64,000 bases of DNA, from contig NZ_JAMHIW010000009.1 in NCBI RefSeq assembly GCF_023896955.1, positions 124,001 through 188,000 on the forward strand, given 5' to 3'. The position numbers were made by a program, and so were the translations under genes. This document shows, piece after piece, positions 35,426 through 44,548 of the stretch. Origin of the DNA: Micromonospora sp. RHAY321 (lineage in GTDB: Bacteria > Actinomycetota > Actinomycetes > Mycobacteriales > Micromonosporaceae). The first letter of the stretch is position 1, and each line of letters opens with the position of its first letter. Below the pieces are notes generated by a model. It saw only the letters and a program-made list of their open reading frames with translations. It searched no databases and was not told the origin of the DNA.

Positions 35426-36010
35426 TCAGGCAGCCGCTTCACCCGCCGGCTGCACGCTGGCCGATCCGTAGCCGAACTCGACGATCCGACGCGTGGACTC
35501 GGCGTAGGCGTCCTGACCCTCGGGCGCGAAGGTGCCGAGCCCGTCGACGTACCGGTTGAACATGCAGAACGCGGCGGCGATCAGGACCGTGTCGTGGATC
35601 TCCAGGTCGCTGGCGCCCTCCGCGCGGGCGTTGGCGACCAGCTCGGCGGTGACGTTGCGGCCGCTGATCTGTACCGCGCCGGCGATGCGCAGCAGCGCCC
35701 GCAGCTTGGCCGAGATCGGGGCGCTGTCGAGGTCGGCGCGTACGTGGTCGACGAGGGGCATCCCCTCGTCGAGTTGTGCCGCGGCGAACGCCGAGTGCGA
35801 CGCACAGCAGAAGGTGCACTCGTTGCGCCCGGAGACGTACGCCGCGATCAGTTCGCGCTCGCCGGCCGGGAGTGAGTGCGGGGCGCGCAGCAGCACCTCG
35901 GCCAGCTCGTTGAGCGGCTTCGCCGTCTCCGGGCGGTACCGCATCGGACCGGATATGCCGGGAAACTGCTTCTCGTCGATCCCCAGGTCGATGTGCGCCA
36001 TGGTTGTCAT
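35426..36010 (-). CDS. AhpD/CMD-like peroxidase-related protein
   Basis: A 194-residue helical protein of the carboxymuconolactone decarboxylase/AhpD superfamily. The redox site is RNECTFCCASHSAFAA (CxxC plus His), about residues 61-76, with SLPAGERELIAAYVSG just before it as in uncharacterised peroxidase-related enzymes. It is likely an alkylhydroperoxidase or disulfide reductant. ATG 36010 has GAGAGG close by, and a second in-frame ATG at 36001 has better spacing. The MerR fusion gene is divergent, 250 bp away. Confidence 0.88.
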   Translation of the reverse strand: MTTMAHIDLGIDEKQFPGISGPMRYRPETAKPLNELAEVLLRAPHSLPAGERELIAAYVSGRNECTFCCASHSAFAAAQLDEGMPLVDHVRADLDSAPISAKLRALLRIAGAVQISGRNVTAELVANARAEGASDLEIHDTVLIAAAFCMFNRYVDGLGTFAPEGQDAYAESTRRIVEFGYGSASVQPAGEAAA

Positions 36011-36261
36011 GCCTCTCAGCCGTGAGCCGTGGCCCGGTCGGGCGGCGCTCCTGCCGAAGACGACTGCCGGCGCCGGGGCGCGCGGCCGCCGCCGCGTCGC
36101 GCCGCCACGATCTCATTCCGTGCGCCGGCCGCGCTTATTCAATCGTGCTCTGTTCCAGAAACCGGCGTGCGTTCCCGGATCCTCGGCTTTCGCCGCCGGT
36201 GACGCTTGCTCCTCACGCGGCGTCATGCCACATAGTCGGTGGCGTGGAGGAGCACCTGACC

Positions 36262-37359
36262 GTGGGGCGTGTGGCGGAGTTGGCCGGCGTCAGCGTCCGC
36301 ACGCTGCATCACTATGACGAGATCGGCCTCCTGGAGCCGTCCGCGAGGAGCGCGGCTGGGCACCGGGCCTACTCCGCGCACGATGTGGAGCGACTTCGGG
36401 AGGTGCTCGCCTACCGGCGGCTCGGCTTCGGACTGCGGGAGATCGCGGACCTGGTGCACGACCCGGCCACCGACGCGGTCGCGCACCTGTGCCGGCTGCG
36501 CGGCCTGCTGATGGACCAGCGCGACCGCGCTGCCGCCATGGTGACGGCCATAGACAGGGAACTGGAGGCACGAGCAATGGGAATCAGGACGACGCCAGAG
36601 GAGCAACTCACAGTGTTCGGCGCGCGGTTGTACGACGCCATCGGATCCGCCTACCCAGCGACGCGACGCACCGAGCCACGGATCGCCGCGCGCATCTGGG
36701 AGGCGCTGGGGGATGCGCGAACGGTGTTGAACGTCGGGGCTGGCACCGGCTCCTACGAGCCACCCGACCGCGACGTCACGGCGGTGGAACCGTCGGCGGT
36801 CATGCGGGCGCAGCGTCCCGTGGGCGCGGCGCCGTGTGTGGCCGCCGCGGCGGAGAGTCTGCCGTTCGAGGACCAGTCTTTCGACGCCGCGATGGCGGTC
36901 AGCACCGTCCACCACTGGCCCGACCCGGTCGCCGGGCTGCGGGAGATGCGGCGCGTGGCCCGCCGCGTGGTGGTGTTCACGTACGACGCCGATGACACCG
37001 GCTGGCGTCAGCGGTTCTGGCTCACCCGCGACTACCTGCCCGAGTTCGCGGACCTCCTCGTCGGCTGGCCGTCCCTGGCCGACCTGACCCGCGCCATCGG
37101 AGGACGCGCGGAGCCGGTGCTCGTCCCCTGGGACTGCGCGGACGGCTTCTTCGAGGCGTACTGGCGCCGGCCGGAGGCATACCTGGACGACCGTGTACGC
37201 CGCGCGGTTTCGGTGTGGACCAGAGTCGGGCCGCAGGCTGAGCAACGGGCGGTCCGCACACTCCGCGAGGACCTCTCCTCAGGCCGGTGGGCCGAGCGCA
37301 ACCGCGACCTCGTCGCCCTCGACACGGCGGAGCTCGGTCTCCGCCTGCTCACAGCCTGA
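36262..37359 (+). CDS. MerR/TipA-type DNA-binding domain fused to a SAM-dependent methyltransferase
   Basis: A 365-residue chimera. Residues 1-100 are a MerR domain: VGRVAELAGVSVRTLHHYDEIGLL, GHRAYSAHDVERLREVLAYRRLGFGL. The coiled-coil linker ends EARAMGIRTTPEEQLTVFG, which is where the TipAS drug-binding domain normally begins. Instead a class I methyltransferase follows: YDAIGSAYPATRRTEPRIAA, TVLNVGAGTGSYEP (motif I), VTAVEPSAVMRAQR, LPFEDQSFDAAMAVSTVHHW. GTG 36262 has GGAGGAG 8 bases upstream; GTG 36244 is an in-frame alternative. No stop or frameshift separates the two halves. A regulator that senses SAM or a methyl acceptor, or a methyltransferase with its own DNA tether, are both possible. 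Confidence 0.85.
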   Translation: MGRVAELAGVSVRTLHHYDEIGLLEPSARSAAGHRAYSAHDVERLREVLAYRRLGFGLREIADLVHDPATDAVAHLCRLRGLLMDQRDRAAAMVTAIDRELEARAMGIRTTPEEQLTVFGARLYDAIGSAYPATRRTEPRIAARIWEALGDARTVLNVGAGTGSYEPPDRDVTAVEPSAVMRAQRPVGAAPCVAAAAESLPFEDQSFDAAMAVSTVHHWPDPVAGLREMRRVARRVVVFTYDADDTGWRQRFWLTRDYLPEFADLLVGWPSLADLTRAIGGRAEPVLVPWDCADGFFEAYWRRPEAYLDDRVRRAVSVWTRVGPQAEQRAVRTLREDLSSGRWAERNRDLVALDTAELGLRLLTA

Positions 37360-37450
37360 ACCACCGTGTGTACGGACGCCGCCAGAAGGCTCACCGCCGC
37401 CCACCAGGAGCGCTGTTGCTCACGGTGACGGGTCTTGGGATGCTCTGCGT

Positions 37451-37948
37451 ATGTCTTCCCACGCGGCGACGTCCGCCGAAGAGGTGATCGATCAGCCGGC
37501 CAGGGCCCAGTTCGAGGTGTTTCTCGATGAGCACCGCCGCGCGCTCAACGACTGCTTGGACGGGCTGACCGAGGAACAGGCGCGCCGATCGTTGGTGCCG
37601 TCCCGGACCACCCTGCTGGGCCTGGTGAAGCACGCGACCTTCGTGGAGAAGGTCTGGTTCGACGAAGCCGTCACGTGCCGATCGCGCGCCGAGATCGGCA
37701 TCCCCGCGACGCCGGACGAGTCGTTCGTCCTCGACGACGACGACACCGTCGCCACCGTACGGCGCGCACACGACGAGGCATGTGAAGCGTCCCGCCGCGC
37801 GACGGCCTCCCTCGGGCTGGGCGACATGGTGCACGGCAACCGACGCGGCCCACTCCCGCTGCGCTGGGTGTACCTCCACATGCTGCGCGAGCTCGCCCAG
37901 CACTGCGGGCACGCGGACATCCTGCGCGAGCAGGTGCTGAGCGAGTAG
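37451..37948 (+). CDS. DinB/DUF664-family protein
   Basis: A 165-residue four-helix-bundle protein: FEVFLDEHRRALNDCLDGLTEEQARRSLVPSRTTLLGLVKH then HMLRELAQHCGHADILREQ. The spaced His residues (KHATFVE, HMLRELAQHCGHAD) are the metal ligands of the DinB-like fold, which includes mycothiol- and bacillithiol-dependent transferases. The start is ATG 37451. The function may be a thiol-dependent detoxification transferase. It converges with the membrane protein gene. Confidence 0.85.
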   Translation: MSSHAATSAEEVIDQPARAQFEVFLDEHRRALNDCLDGLTEEQARRSLVPSRTTLLGLVKHATFVEKVWFDEAVTCRSRAEIGIPATPDESFVLDDDDTVATVRRAHDEACEASRRATASLGLGDMVHGNRRGPLPLRWVYLHMLRELAQHCGHADILREQVLSE

Positions 37949-37959
37949 CGCGGGCATCG

Positions 37960-37983
37960 ACACCGGTGCGGGTGCCCCGGTGT
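37960..37983. terminator. Terminator between convergent genes
   Basis: ACACCGG (37960-37966) and CCGGTGT (37977-37983) are perfect arms around a 10-base loop, midway in the 41-bp gap between two convergent stops. Confidence 0.5.
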
Positions 37984-37989
37984 GGCCGG

Positions 37990-38943
37990 TCAGTTGTACG
38001 GCATTGTCGGGAACCAACCGACGCCGAAGAGCGCCGGCACCCGAAGGTCCCAGTACACGACGGTGAACACGCCCAACGCGACGAGAAGCGCGCCGGTCAG
38101 GACGGCGGCCCGGGTGGGCGCCGCGATCCAGCGCAGGAAGCCGCCGCGGGTCACGAGCACCAGGACCGCGAAGATGAGTGTCACGATGAGGACGTTGCCG
38201 AGCGACTGCAGGGAGAACGCCAGCGCGCCGTAGAGGGGGTTGCCGGTATCCACGGCCCAGTGGAACAGCTTGTTGAACAGCGGGTACGGCCGGCCGACGA
38301 CGAAGCCGCCGACCAGGGCGCCGAGTGCGACGAGCCGGGTCACCGGCCGGTTGGCGAAGATGTCGGGCAACGCGCCGAGTGCCGCCAATCCGAGATAGGT
38401 CAGGGCCAGCCCGATCAGGCCGAACACCACCGACGACTGGATCAGGCGGACCGGCATCCCGTCGACCGTGTCCGTCGACAGTTGGGGCAGACGGTCGCCG
38501 AGCAGCACACCGAGCACGCCGTAGGACGCCGACACGGCGAGCATGCCGACGGTCAGCCAACCGACGGGACGCAGCAGCGCGCGTACCGTGTGGGAGGCGG
38601 TCGGGGCGCGATCGTCCGCACCCACCGTGCTCATCGGACCCACCGCGGCCACCATGGCGATGTTGCAGGCGGTGAAGGTGCCGGCGAAGCCCGACACGAA
38701 CGCGAAGACCAGCCCCGCGACGGTGCCGCCGATGGCGGTGGCCTTGGCGTCATGGCCCAGGACGGTGTTGGCGACGTTGTCGCCGATCACCGAGTCGACG
38801 AACTCGAACGACCAGAGCACCGCGAGCAGGACGCCCGCCGCCGCGCTGAGAAGCGCGATCCGTAGCCGACGAGCCGGTGCGAGCCGGACGAAATCCGCCG
38901 GCGTGGACCCAGGATCGTTTCTGGTGGCACTGCGCGATGTCAT
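37990..38943 (-). CDS. Multi-helix integral membrane protein
   Basis: A 317-residue protein with about eight hydrophobic segments (for example IALLSAAAGVLLAVLWSF, GGTVAGLVFAFVSGFAGTF, VGWLTVGMLAVSASYGVLGVL, VVFGLIGLALTYLGLAALG, FTVVYWDLRVPALF). GFAGTFTACNIAMVAAVGPM resembles the Cys-Pro-type helix of CcdA/DsbD-like transporters, but only one Cys is present in it. ATG 38943 (MTSRSATRNDPG) is chosen over a longer start at 38991. The role is unknown; a heme-handling or redox-transport relative of CcdA is a weak possibility. Confidence 0.7.
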   Translation of the reverse strand: MTSRSATRNDPGSTPADFVRLAPARRLRIALLSAAAGVLLAVLWSFEFVDSVIGDNVANTVLGHDAKATAIGGTVAGLVFAFVSGFAGTFTACNIAMVAAVGPMSTVGADDRAPTASHTVRALLRPVGWLTVGMLAVSASYGVLGVLLGDRLPQLSTDTVDGMPVRLIQSSVVFGLIGLALTYLGLAALGALPDIFANRPVTRLVALGALVGGFVVGRPYPLFNKLFHWAVDTGNPLYGALAFSLQSLGNVLIVTLIFAVLVLVTRGGFLRWIAAPTRAAVLTGALLVALGVFTVVYWDLRVPALFGVGWFPTMPYN

Positions 38944-39128
38944 CTCATTCTCTTCTGTGCGAGAGCCGACTCGGAAGGCGTGCGTGCACACAAGCTATGC
39001 GGCGTACGGCGGAGCCGGTTCTCTCAGCGTGCTCAGTAGCCGCTCCGCTGGTTTCGCGCGACGCGGGCGACGGCAGGAGCGCAATTCTGCGTATCCGTGG
39101 CAGCGCCACCCCGGGTCAGGATGGCGCC

Positions 39129-41315
39129 ATGACAACCGCCTACCGAACCTGCCCGATCTGCGACGCCGTCTGCGGGCTGCGGCTCAGCCTGGCCGATGAC
39201 GGGCGGGTCACCTCGGTCAAGGGGGACCCGGAGGACCCGTTCTCACGCGGCTACCTCTGCCCCAAGGGCGCGAGCCTCGGGCACATCGACGCGGATCCGG
39301 ACCGCCTGCGTCTGCCCCTGGTCCGTGTCGACGGCGAGTTGCGCGAGGTCGGCTGGGACGAGGCGTTCCACGCCGTCGACCAGGGGCTGCGACGCGTCAT
39401 CGAGGCGCACGGTCGGCAGTCGCTCGCCGTCTACCTCGGCAACCCGACCTTCCACACCATGGCCGGCATCCTGTACCGGGGGCCGCTGGCCCAGTCGCTC
39501 GGTACACGCAACGTCTTCTCCGCCAGCACCATCGACCAGATGCCCAAGCACGTCTCGTGCGGGCTGCTCTTCGGCGATCCGTTCGCCATCCCCGTGCCCG
39601 ACCTGGACCGCACCGACTACCTGCTGATCCTCGGCGCCAACCCGGTGGAGTCGCACGGCTCGCTCTGCGCCGCCCCGGACTTCGCCGGCCGGCTCAGGGC
39701 GCTGCGTGAGCGCGGCGGGCGACTGGTGGTGGTCGACCCGCGGCGGACCCGTACCGCGGCCGTAGCCGACGAGCACCTGTTCATCCGTCCCGGCACCGAC
39801 GCCTACCTGCTCTTCGGCATCGTGCACACGCTGCTCGCGGAGGAGCTGACCTCGGTCGAGGTCCCGGTGAGTGGCCTCGCCGAGCTGCGCGACCTGGCCG
39901 GGGCGTTCAGCCCGGCCGCGGTGGCGCCGGTCTGCGGGGTGCCCGCCGAGGCGGTCGTGCGCCTGGCCCGCGAACTGGCCGGCGCGCCCACTGCGGTGGT
40001 CTACTCCCGGGTCGGCACCTGCACCGCCGAATTCGGCACGCTCACCCAGTGGCTGGTCGACGTGATCAACGTGCTGACCGGCAACCTGGACCGGCCGGGC
40101 GGGGTGATGTTCCCGAAGACCGCCACCGCTGAGATCATGCGCACCGGCGAGCCGTGGGTGTCGGGTCGCTGGCGCAGCCGGGTACGCGGGCTGCCCGAAG
40201 TCCTCGGTGAGCTGCCGGTGGCCACCCTGGCCGACGAGATCGACACCCCGGGCGAGGGCCAGGTCCGTGCCCTGGTCACGGTCGCCGGCAACCCGGTGCT
40301 CTCCGCGCCGAACGGCCCGCGGCTGGGCCGGGCACTGGAGGACCTGGAGTTCATGGTCTGCGTCGACCCGTACCTGAACGAGACCACCCGGCACGCCGAC
40401 GTGATCCTGCCCCCGCCGCGCATCATGCAGATGCCGCACTACGACTTCCTGCTGCTCACCGTGACGGTGCGCAACTACACGCGGTTCTCCCCGCCGGTGC
40501 TGCCGTTGGGGCCGGATCAGCGCTCGGAAGCCGAGATCATGAAGCGGCTCACGATGATCGCCTCCGGGCAGGGTGCGGACGCCGACCCCGACCTGCTGGA
40601 CGAGATGATGCTCGGCGAGATGATCGGCGGCGGCGTACGCACGCCGAGCTCGCCGCTGTACGGGCAGGACCCGGCCGTCGTGCGATCGGAGCTGACCGGC
40701 GAGAGTGGGCCGGAGGTGCTGCTGGACGCGATGCTCCGGCTCGGCTCGTACGGGCTGACGCTGGCCGACCTGAGGGCGAACCCGCACGGCATCGACCTCG
40801 GAGCGCTGCGGCCGCGCCTCGGCGAGCTGCTGTGCACCGCGTCCCGCACGGTGGAGCTGGCCCCCGCGGCGCTGGTCGAGGACGCCGCGCGGCTGCGTGC
40901 CCGACTCGCCGAGACACCGCCGGAGGTGGTGCTCATCGGCCGGCGACAGCTGCGGTCCAACAACAGTTGGCTGCACAACGTGGCGCCGTTGGCCGGCGGC
41001 AGCAACCGGTGCACGCTGCACATCCACCCGCACGATGTGGCGCGCTTCGGGCTGGACGGGCAGGCCCGGGTGCGCTCGGCGACCGGCGAGGTGGTGGTGC
41101 CGCTGGAGCCCACCGAGTCGATCATGCCGGGAGTGGTCAGCCTGCCGCACGGCTGGGGGCACTCGGACACCACCCAGCTGGTGGCCGCCCGCCAGCCCGG
41201 GGTCAACGCCAACGCCTTGACCAACGACACGGTCATCGACCCGCTCTCCGGCAACGCCGTGTTCAACGGGATACCGGTCGCCCTCAGCCCGTGCCGGGAC
41301 AGCCCGCAGCCGTAG
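39129..41315 (+). CDS. Molybdopterin-dependent oxidoreductase, formate-dehydrogenase/nitrate-reductase superfamily
   Basis: A 728-residue catalytic subunit. The N-terminus binds a 4Fe-4S cluster (TCPICDAVCGL then YLCPKG). The bis-MGD binding region shows YLLILGANPVESHGS, RLVVVDPRRTRTAAVADEH and FIRPGTDAYLLFG. The C-terminal cap has LHIHPHDVARFGLDGQARVRSATGEV. The length and layout are those of the BisC-like DMSO reductase family. No partner subunit, FdhD or cofactor-synthesis gene is adjacent, and there is no Tat signal, so it acts in the cytoplasm with an unknown electron partner. A long perfect hairpin follows. Confidence 0.88.
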   Translation: MTTAYRTCPICDAVCGLRLSLADDGRVTSVKGDPEDPFSRGYLCPKGASLGHIDADPDRLRLPLVRVDGELREVGWDEAFHAVDQGLRRVIEAHGRQSLAVYLGNPTFHTMAGILYRGPLAQSLGTRNVFSASTIDQMPKHVSCGLLFGDPFAIPVPDLDRTDYLLILGANPVESHGSLCAAPDFAGRLRALRERGGRLVVVDPRRTRTAAVADEHLFIRPGTDAYLLFGIVHTLLAEELTSVEVPVSGLAELRDLAGAFSPAAVAPVCGVPAEAVVRLARELAGAPTAVVYSRVGTCTAEFGTLTQWLVDVINVLTGNLDRPGGVMFPKTATAEIMRTGEPWVSGRWRSRVRGLPEVLGELPVATLADEIDTPGEGQVRALVTVAGNPVLSAPNGPRLGRALEDLEFMVCVDPYLNETTRHADVILPPPRIMQMPHYDFLLLTVTVRNYTRFSPPVLPLGPDQRSEAEIMKRLTMIASGQGADADPDLLDEMMLGEMIGGGVRTPSSPLYGQDPAVVRSELTGESGPEVLLDAMLRLGSYGLTLADLRANPHGIDLGALRPRLGELLCTASRTVELAPAALVEDAARLRARLAETPPEVVLIGRRQLRSNNSWLHNVAPLAGGSNRCTLHIHPHDVARFGLDGQARVRSATGEVVVPLEPTESIMPGVVSLPHGWGHSDTTQLVAARQPGVNANALTNDTVIDPLSGNAVFNGIPVALSPCRDSPQP

Positions 41316-41333
41316 CGATGCGCCAGCGACGCG

Positions 41334-41366
41334 ACAGCCCCGCCCGGTGGACCCGGGCGGGGCTGT
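41334..41366. terminator. Bidirectional intrinsic terminator
   Basis: ACAGCCCCGCCCGG (41334-41347) and CCGGGCGGGGCTGT (41353-41366) are perfect 14-bp arms with a 5-base loop between two convergent genes. Confidence 0.85.
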
Positions 41367-41408
41367 GGTGCAGAACGGGCTGCACGACCTCAGTGGAGAT
41401 GCTTCGAG

Positions 41409-41750
41409 TCATTCCGCCGGGGGAGTGAACAGCGGCCTGACCTCCACGCCGCCCGGTGAGCGCGTCGGCACCAACTTGGCGATCTGCAACGCATGGTCCA
41501 GATCCCGTGCCTCCAGCACGAAGAACCCGGCGAGCACCTCTTTCGCCTCGATGAACGGCCCGTCGACGAACACTCCGTCCCGGATCGAGGTCGCGGTGGC
41601 GCTGGACTGCAACGCCTGCGGCGTCAGGAGTTGACCGCCCAGCTCCTCGACCTGCTTGCCGAACCGCATGTGCGCCTCGGTCTCCTCCGGCGGGGTCTCC
41701 ATCGGGTCGGCGGGCGCGGGCAGGTACAGGAGAACGGCGTACTGCGCCAT
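41409..41750 (-). CDS. YCII/DGPF-domain protein
   Basis: A 113-residue protein: MAQYAVLLYLPAPADP at the N-terminus, then RDGVFVDGPFIEAKEVLAGF, the DGPF signature, and GGVEVRPLFTP at the end. GGAGGG lies 8 bases before ATG 41750. Such proteins normally sit next to an ECF42 sigma gene; none is adjacent here, although two ECF42 genes lie elsewhere in the window. The biochemical role of DGPF proteins is unknown. A RibD/DHFR-fold reductase gene lies upstream on the same strand. Confidence 0.9.
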   Translation of the reverse strand: MAQYAVLLYLPAPADPMETPPEETEAHMRFGKQVEELGGQLLTPQALQSSATATSIRDGVFVDGPFIEAKEVLAGFFVLEARDLDHALQIAKLVPTRSPGGVEVRPLFTPPAE

Positions 41751-41818
41751 GGGGAAGTTCCCTCCTTCGTGTCTGGCCGGCGGAGCGGCCCGGTCGGTTG
41801 CGGTGCGCCGCGGGTGCG

Positions 41819-42406
41819 TCACCCTCCCGTGACGACGCGGTACCTGATGTGCGTCGCGCAGGGAGTTTCGATCACCCGGGTGGATTCCATCCTGACCCGG
41901 TCCAGGCCGGGGCGCTCGAACAGCCGGACGCCGCGTCCCAGCAGCACCGGTGCGAGGTGGATCTGCACCTCGTCGAGGAGCCCGGCGGCCAGGTACTGCT
42001 GTGCGACGTCCGCGCCGCCCATCACGTAGACCGGCTTGTCGGCGGCCGCCGCCTGCGCCTGCTGCAGGGCGCTGCGGATGTCGGACGCGAAGGTGAACAC
42101 GGCGCCGCCGTCGGGCACCTTGTCAGGACGGTCGTGGGACACCACGAACACCGGTGTCCTGCCCAGCGGACCGTCGCCCCACCCGTTCGGTCCGGTGGAG
42201 ATGTCATAGGTCCGCCGGCCGGCCACCACGGCGCCGGACGCGAACAGCTCGTCCAGGACCCGGGTGTCCTCGTCCGTCCGGCCGCTGGAGATCCAGTCGT
42301 GGAGTCGTTCGCCGCCCTCGCCCAGCGGACGCTCCGGGCTGTCGTTCGCACCCGTGATGAATCCGTCCAGCGACATCGTGATGTCGAAGACGACCTTTCC
42401 CATCAT
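41819..42406 (-). CDS. RibD C-terminal/dihydrofolate reductase-fold protein
   Basis: A 195-residue reductase-fold protein: KVVFDITMSLDGFITGANDSP, VVAGRRTYDIS, KPVYVMGGADVAQQYLAAGLLDEVQIHLAPVLLGRGVRLF. The pattern is that of the RibD_C/DHFR-like family, NADPH-binding and of largely unknown substrates. GGGAGG stands next to two consecutive ATG codons at 42406 and 42403. It is upstream of the DGPF gene with 68 bp between, so cotranscription is possible. Confidence 0.88.
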   Translation of the reverse strand: MMGKVVFDITMSLDGFITGANDSPERPLGEGGERLHDWISSGRTDEDTRVLDELFASGAVVAGRRTYDISTGPNGWGDGPLGRTPVFVVSHDRPDKVPDGGAVFTFASDIRSALQQAQAAAADKPVYVMGGADVAQQYLAAGLLDEVQIHLAPVLLGRGVRLFERPGLDRVRMESTRVIETPCATHIRYRVVTGG

Positions 42407-42720
42407 GCCTCCCACGCTCGGCTCGGCCCAGACGCCCGGCTGGGCGGGAGCCCATGGTGCGTTGTCGCGGGGCATGACCGCATCCTCCCGATTGCTCCGT
42501 CGTACGCCGAGGTGGTGCGCATGGTGGATGGTCCGCAGCGGAAGGTATCCGGTCGCCGGGACCGGCGCGAACAGGACACGCAAAAGTCGGTGGCCGGAGG
42601 CTGTCGATTTTCGGGCCGGTCGTTCGTCGTCAGTGCGGGACGGAGGGTTCGCCGTGCCGGCGCGGCGAACCCTCCGCCCCCCGGTTTCGACCATGAGTGA
42701 GGTACGAAAGGACCACAGAA
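42407..42720. other. Gene-free divergent leader region
   Basis: This 314-bp stretch separates the leftward DHFR-fold gene from the rightward MFS gene. Apart from the hairpin at 42641-42676, I see no conserved gene or RNA. Frames that cross it from both strands are low-complexity Arg/Ala/Gly-rich shadows. It must hold both promoters. Confidence 0.5.
42641..42676 (+). promoter_or_regulatory. Strong hairpin in the 5' leader of the MFS transporter gene
   Basis: CGGAGGGTTCGCCG (42641-42654) and CGGCGAACCCTCCG (42663-42676) are perfect 14-bp arms with an 8-base loop, ending 44 bp before the GTG start. No rightward gene ends just upstream, so it is not simply a preceding gene's terminator; attenuation or mRNA stabilisation is possible. 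Confidence 0.45.
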
Positions 42721-44295
42721 GTGACTGCAGAAGCTCCACCGAAGGCGGGAAGGGCGGCGTGGATCGGGCTGGCCGTGCTCGCCCTGCCGACGTTCATCAT
42801 TGCCGTCGACCTGTTCGTGCTGCTCCTGGCGCTCCCGGCGCTGGCAGGCGACCTGGGCGCCAACAGCGTCCAGCAACTGTGGGCCTCCGACATCTACGGG
42901 TTCCTGCTGGCCGGGTTCCTGATCTCCATGGGGACGCTCGGTGACCGCATCGGCCGGCGCAAGCTGCTGATGATCGGTGGAGCGTTGTTCACCGTGGGGT
43001 CGGTGCTGACGGCGTTCGCCCCGACCATCGAGTTGCTGCTCCTGGCCCGGGCCGCCCTGGGCATCGCCGGTGCCACGCTGATGCCCTCGACCATCGGGCT
43101 CATCGGCGCGCTGTTCGCGGACCCGAGGCAGCGCGCCACCGCCTTCGGGATCTGGGGCGGTGTCTACACCCTGGGCGCCAGCTTCGGGCCGGCGCTCGGT
43201 GGTCTGCTGCTGGAGCATTTCTGGTGGGGATCGGTGTTCCTGGTCGCCGTCCCGTTCCTCGTGGTCATGCTGGTGCTCGGGCCGAAGTACCTGCCCGAGT
43301 TCAGCAACCCGAACGCGGGCAAGATCGACTACGTGAGCGTCGGCCTGTCGTTGCTGGCGCTGCTCCCGATCATCTACGGCATCAAGGAGTTGGTCCGCAC
43401 CGGCTGGGAGCCCGTGCCGGTGCTGGCACTGGTCGTCGGCCTCGTGTTCGCCGTGCTGTTCGTCCGCCGGCAGAACCGGCTGGCCGAGCCGCTGCTGGAC
43501 CTGAAGCTGTTCAAGAACGGTGTCATCAGCGCGACCCTGACCAACTCGCTCATCTTCAGCGGTGTCGGCGGTGGCCTGATGCTGCTCATGCTGCTGTACT
43601 TCCAGCTCGTGCGGGGCTTCAGCCCGCTGGAGGCGGCCCTGCTGATGATCCCGGGCATGCTGGCCGGTGCGGTGGGCATGCAGGTGGCACCGAAGCTCGC
43701 CGCCAGGTACCGGCCGGGCAACGTCATCGGCGTCGGTGTGCTCCTCGCCGCCCTGGTGTACGTCGCAATGACCCAGGTGTCGGTGGAGAACGGCACGTGG
43801 CTGCTGGTCACCGGCTTCGTGCTGGCCTCCTTGTTCGGCACCGCGTCCGTCGGTCTGGGCACCGGGCTGGTGGTCGGCAACGCGCCGCCGGAGAAGATGG
43901 GCTCCGCGGGCTCGCTCGCCCAGCTGTGCCTCGAGTTCGGCGGCACGCTCGGTCTGGCGCTGCTGGGGACCGTGGCCACCGCGGTGTACCGCGGCACGGT
44001 CGACGTCCCGGGCGGCGTCCCGGCCGACCAGGCCGCCGTGGCTGGCGACAGCCTCGCGGGGGCGGCGGTGACGGCTCCGGACCTGCCCGTCGACCAGGCC
44101 GGCGCGCTGCTGGCGTCGGCTCAGAACGCCTTCGTCAACGGTGTGCAGGTGATGGCCATCATCGGCGTCGTGCTGTACGTCCTCAGCGGGCTCCTGGTGA
44201 TCTCGAAGCTCAGGAACGTGCCGCCCTTCGGCCAGGCCGCGCCGCCGCCCGAGCCCGACCCGGCTGCGCCGGTCGGGGCGGAGAAGGTCGCCTGA
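42721..44295 (+). CDS. MFS transporter, DHA2 (14-helix) drug-efflux family
   Basis: A 524-residue permease with about 14 hydrophobic segments, closest to QacA/SmvA-type DHA2 proteins. Motif A is GTLGDRIGRRKLL, helix one includes the proton-coupling IIAVDLFVLLLALP, and motif C is GGVYTLGASFGPALGG. The start at GTG 42721 (VTAEAPPKAGRAAWIGL) has AAAGGA about 8 bases upstream; a GTG at 42697 is in frame. The C-terminal tail is Pro/Ala-rich. It probably exports cationic or amphipathic drugs by proton antiport. Confidence 0.92.
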   Translation: MTAEAPPKAGRAAWIGLAVLALPTFIIAVDLFVLLLALPALAGDLGANSVQQLWASDIYGFLLAGFLISMGTLGDRIGRRKLLMIGGALFTVGSVLTAFAPTIELLLLARAALGIAGATLMPSTIGLIGALFADPRQRATAFGIWGGVYTLGASFGPALGGLLLEHFWWGSVFLVAVPFLVVMLVLGPKYLPEFSNPNAGKIDYVSVGLSLLALLPIIYGIKELVRTGWEPVPVLALVVGLVFAVLFVRRQNRLAEPLLDLKLFKNGVISATLTNSLIFSGVGGGLMLLMLLYFQLVRGFSPLEAALLMIPGMLAGAVGMQVAPKLAARYRPGNVIGVGVLLAALVYVAMTQVSVENGTWLLVTGFVLASLFGTASVGLGTGLVVGNAPPEKMGSAGSLAQLCLEFGGTLGLALLGTVATAVYRGTVDVPGGVPADQAAVAGDSLAGAAVTAPDLPVDQAGALLASAQNAFVNGVQVMAIIGVVLYVLSGLLVISKLRNVPPFGQAAPPPEPDPAAPVGAEKVA

Positions 44296-44382
44296 GCCGC
44301 GCCGGGTGGGCCGGTCCGGTGAGCCCGGTCCGGTGAGCCTGGTCCCGTGACGACGGTGCGCCCGCGTGGGCGTCCGCCGGTG

Positions 44383-44426
44383 CTCCCGGTGAACGGGGCG
44401 GGTCGCACCCGCCGGTTCACCGGGAG
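44383..44426 (+). terminator. Intrinsic terminator of the DHA2 transporter gene
   Basis: CTCCCGGTGAAC (44383-44394) pairs with GTTCACCGGGAG (44415-44426), and a second nested stem (GGCGGGT/ACCCGCC) closes a 3-base loop. It is preceded by two short direct repeats of CCGGTGAGCC at about 44316-44340. Confidence 0.75.
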
Positions 44427-44548
44427 TCGCCCGGTGAGGGCGCCGGCTTCGCTGCTCTGCGCACTCTCGGAGGGGCGACCGTCGGGCCTGCTCGTCGAGA
44501 CTTACCAGTGATCCGAATTGCCGACCACGACGTCAGTGGAGGGAACCG

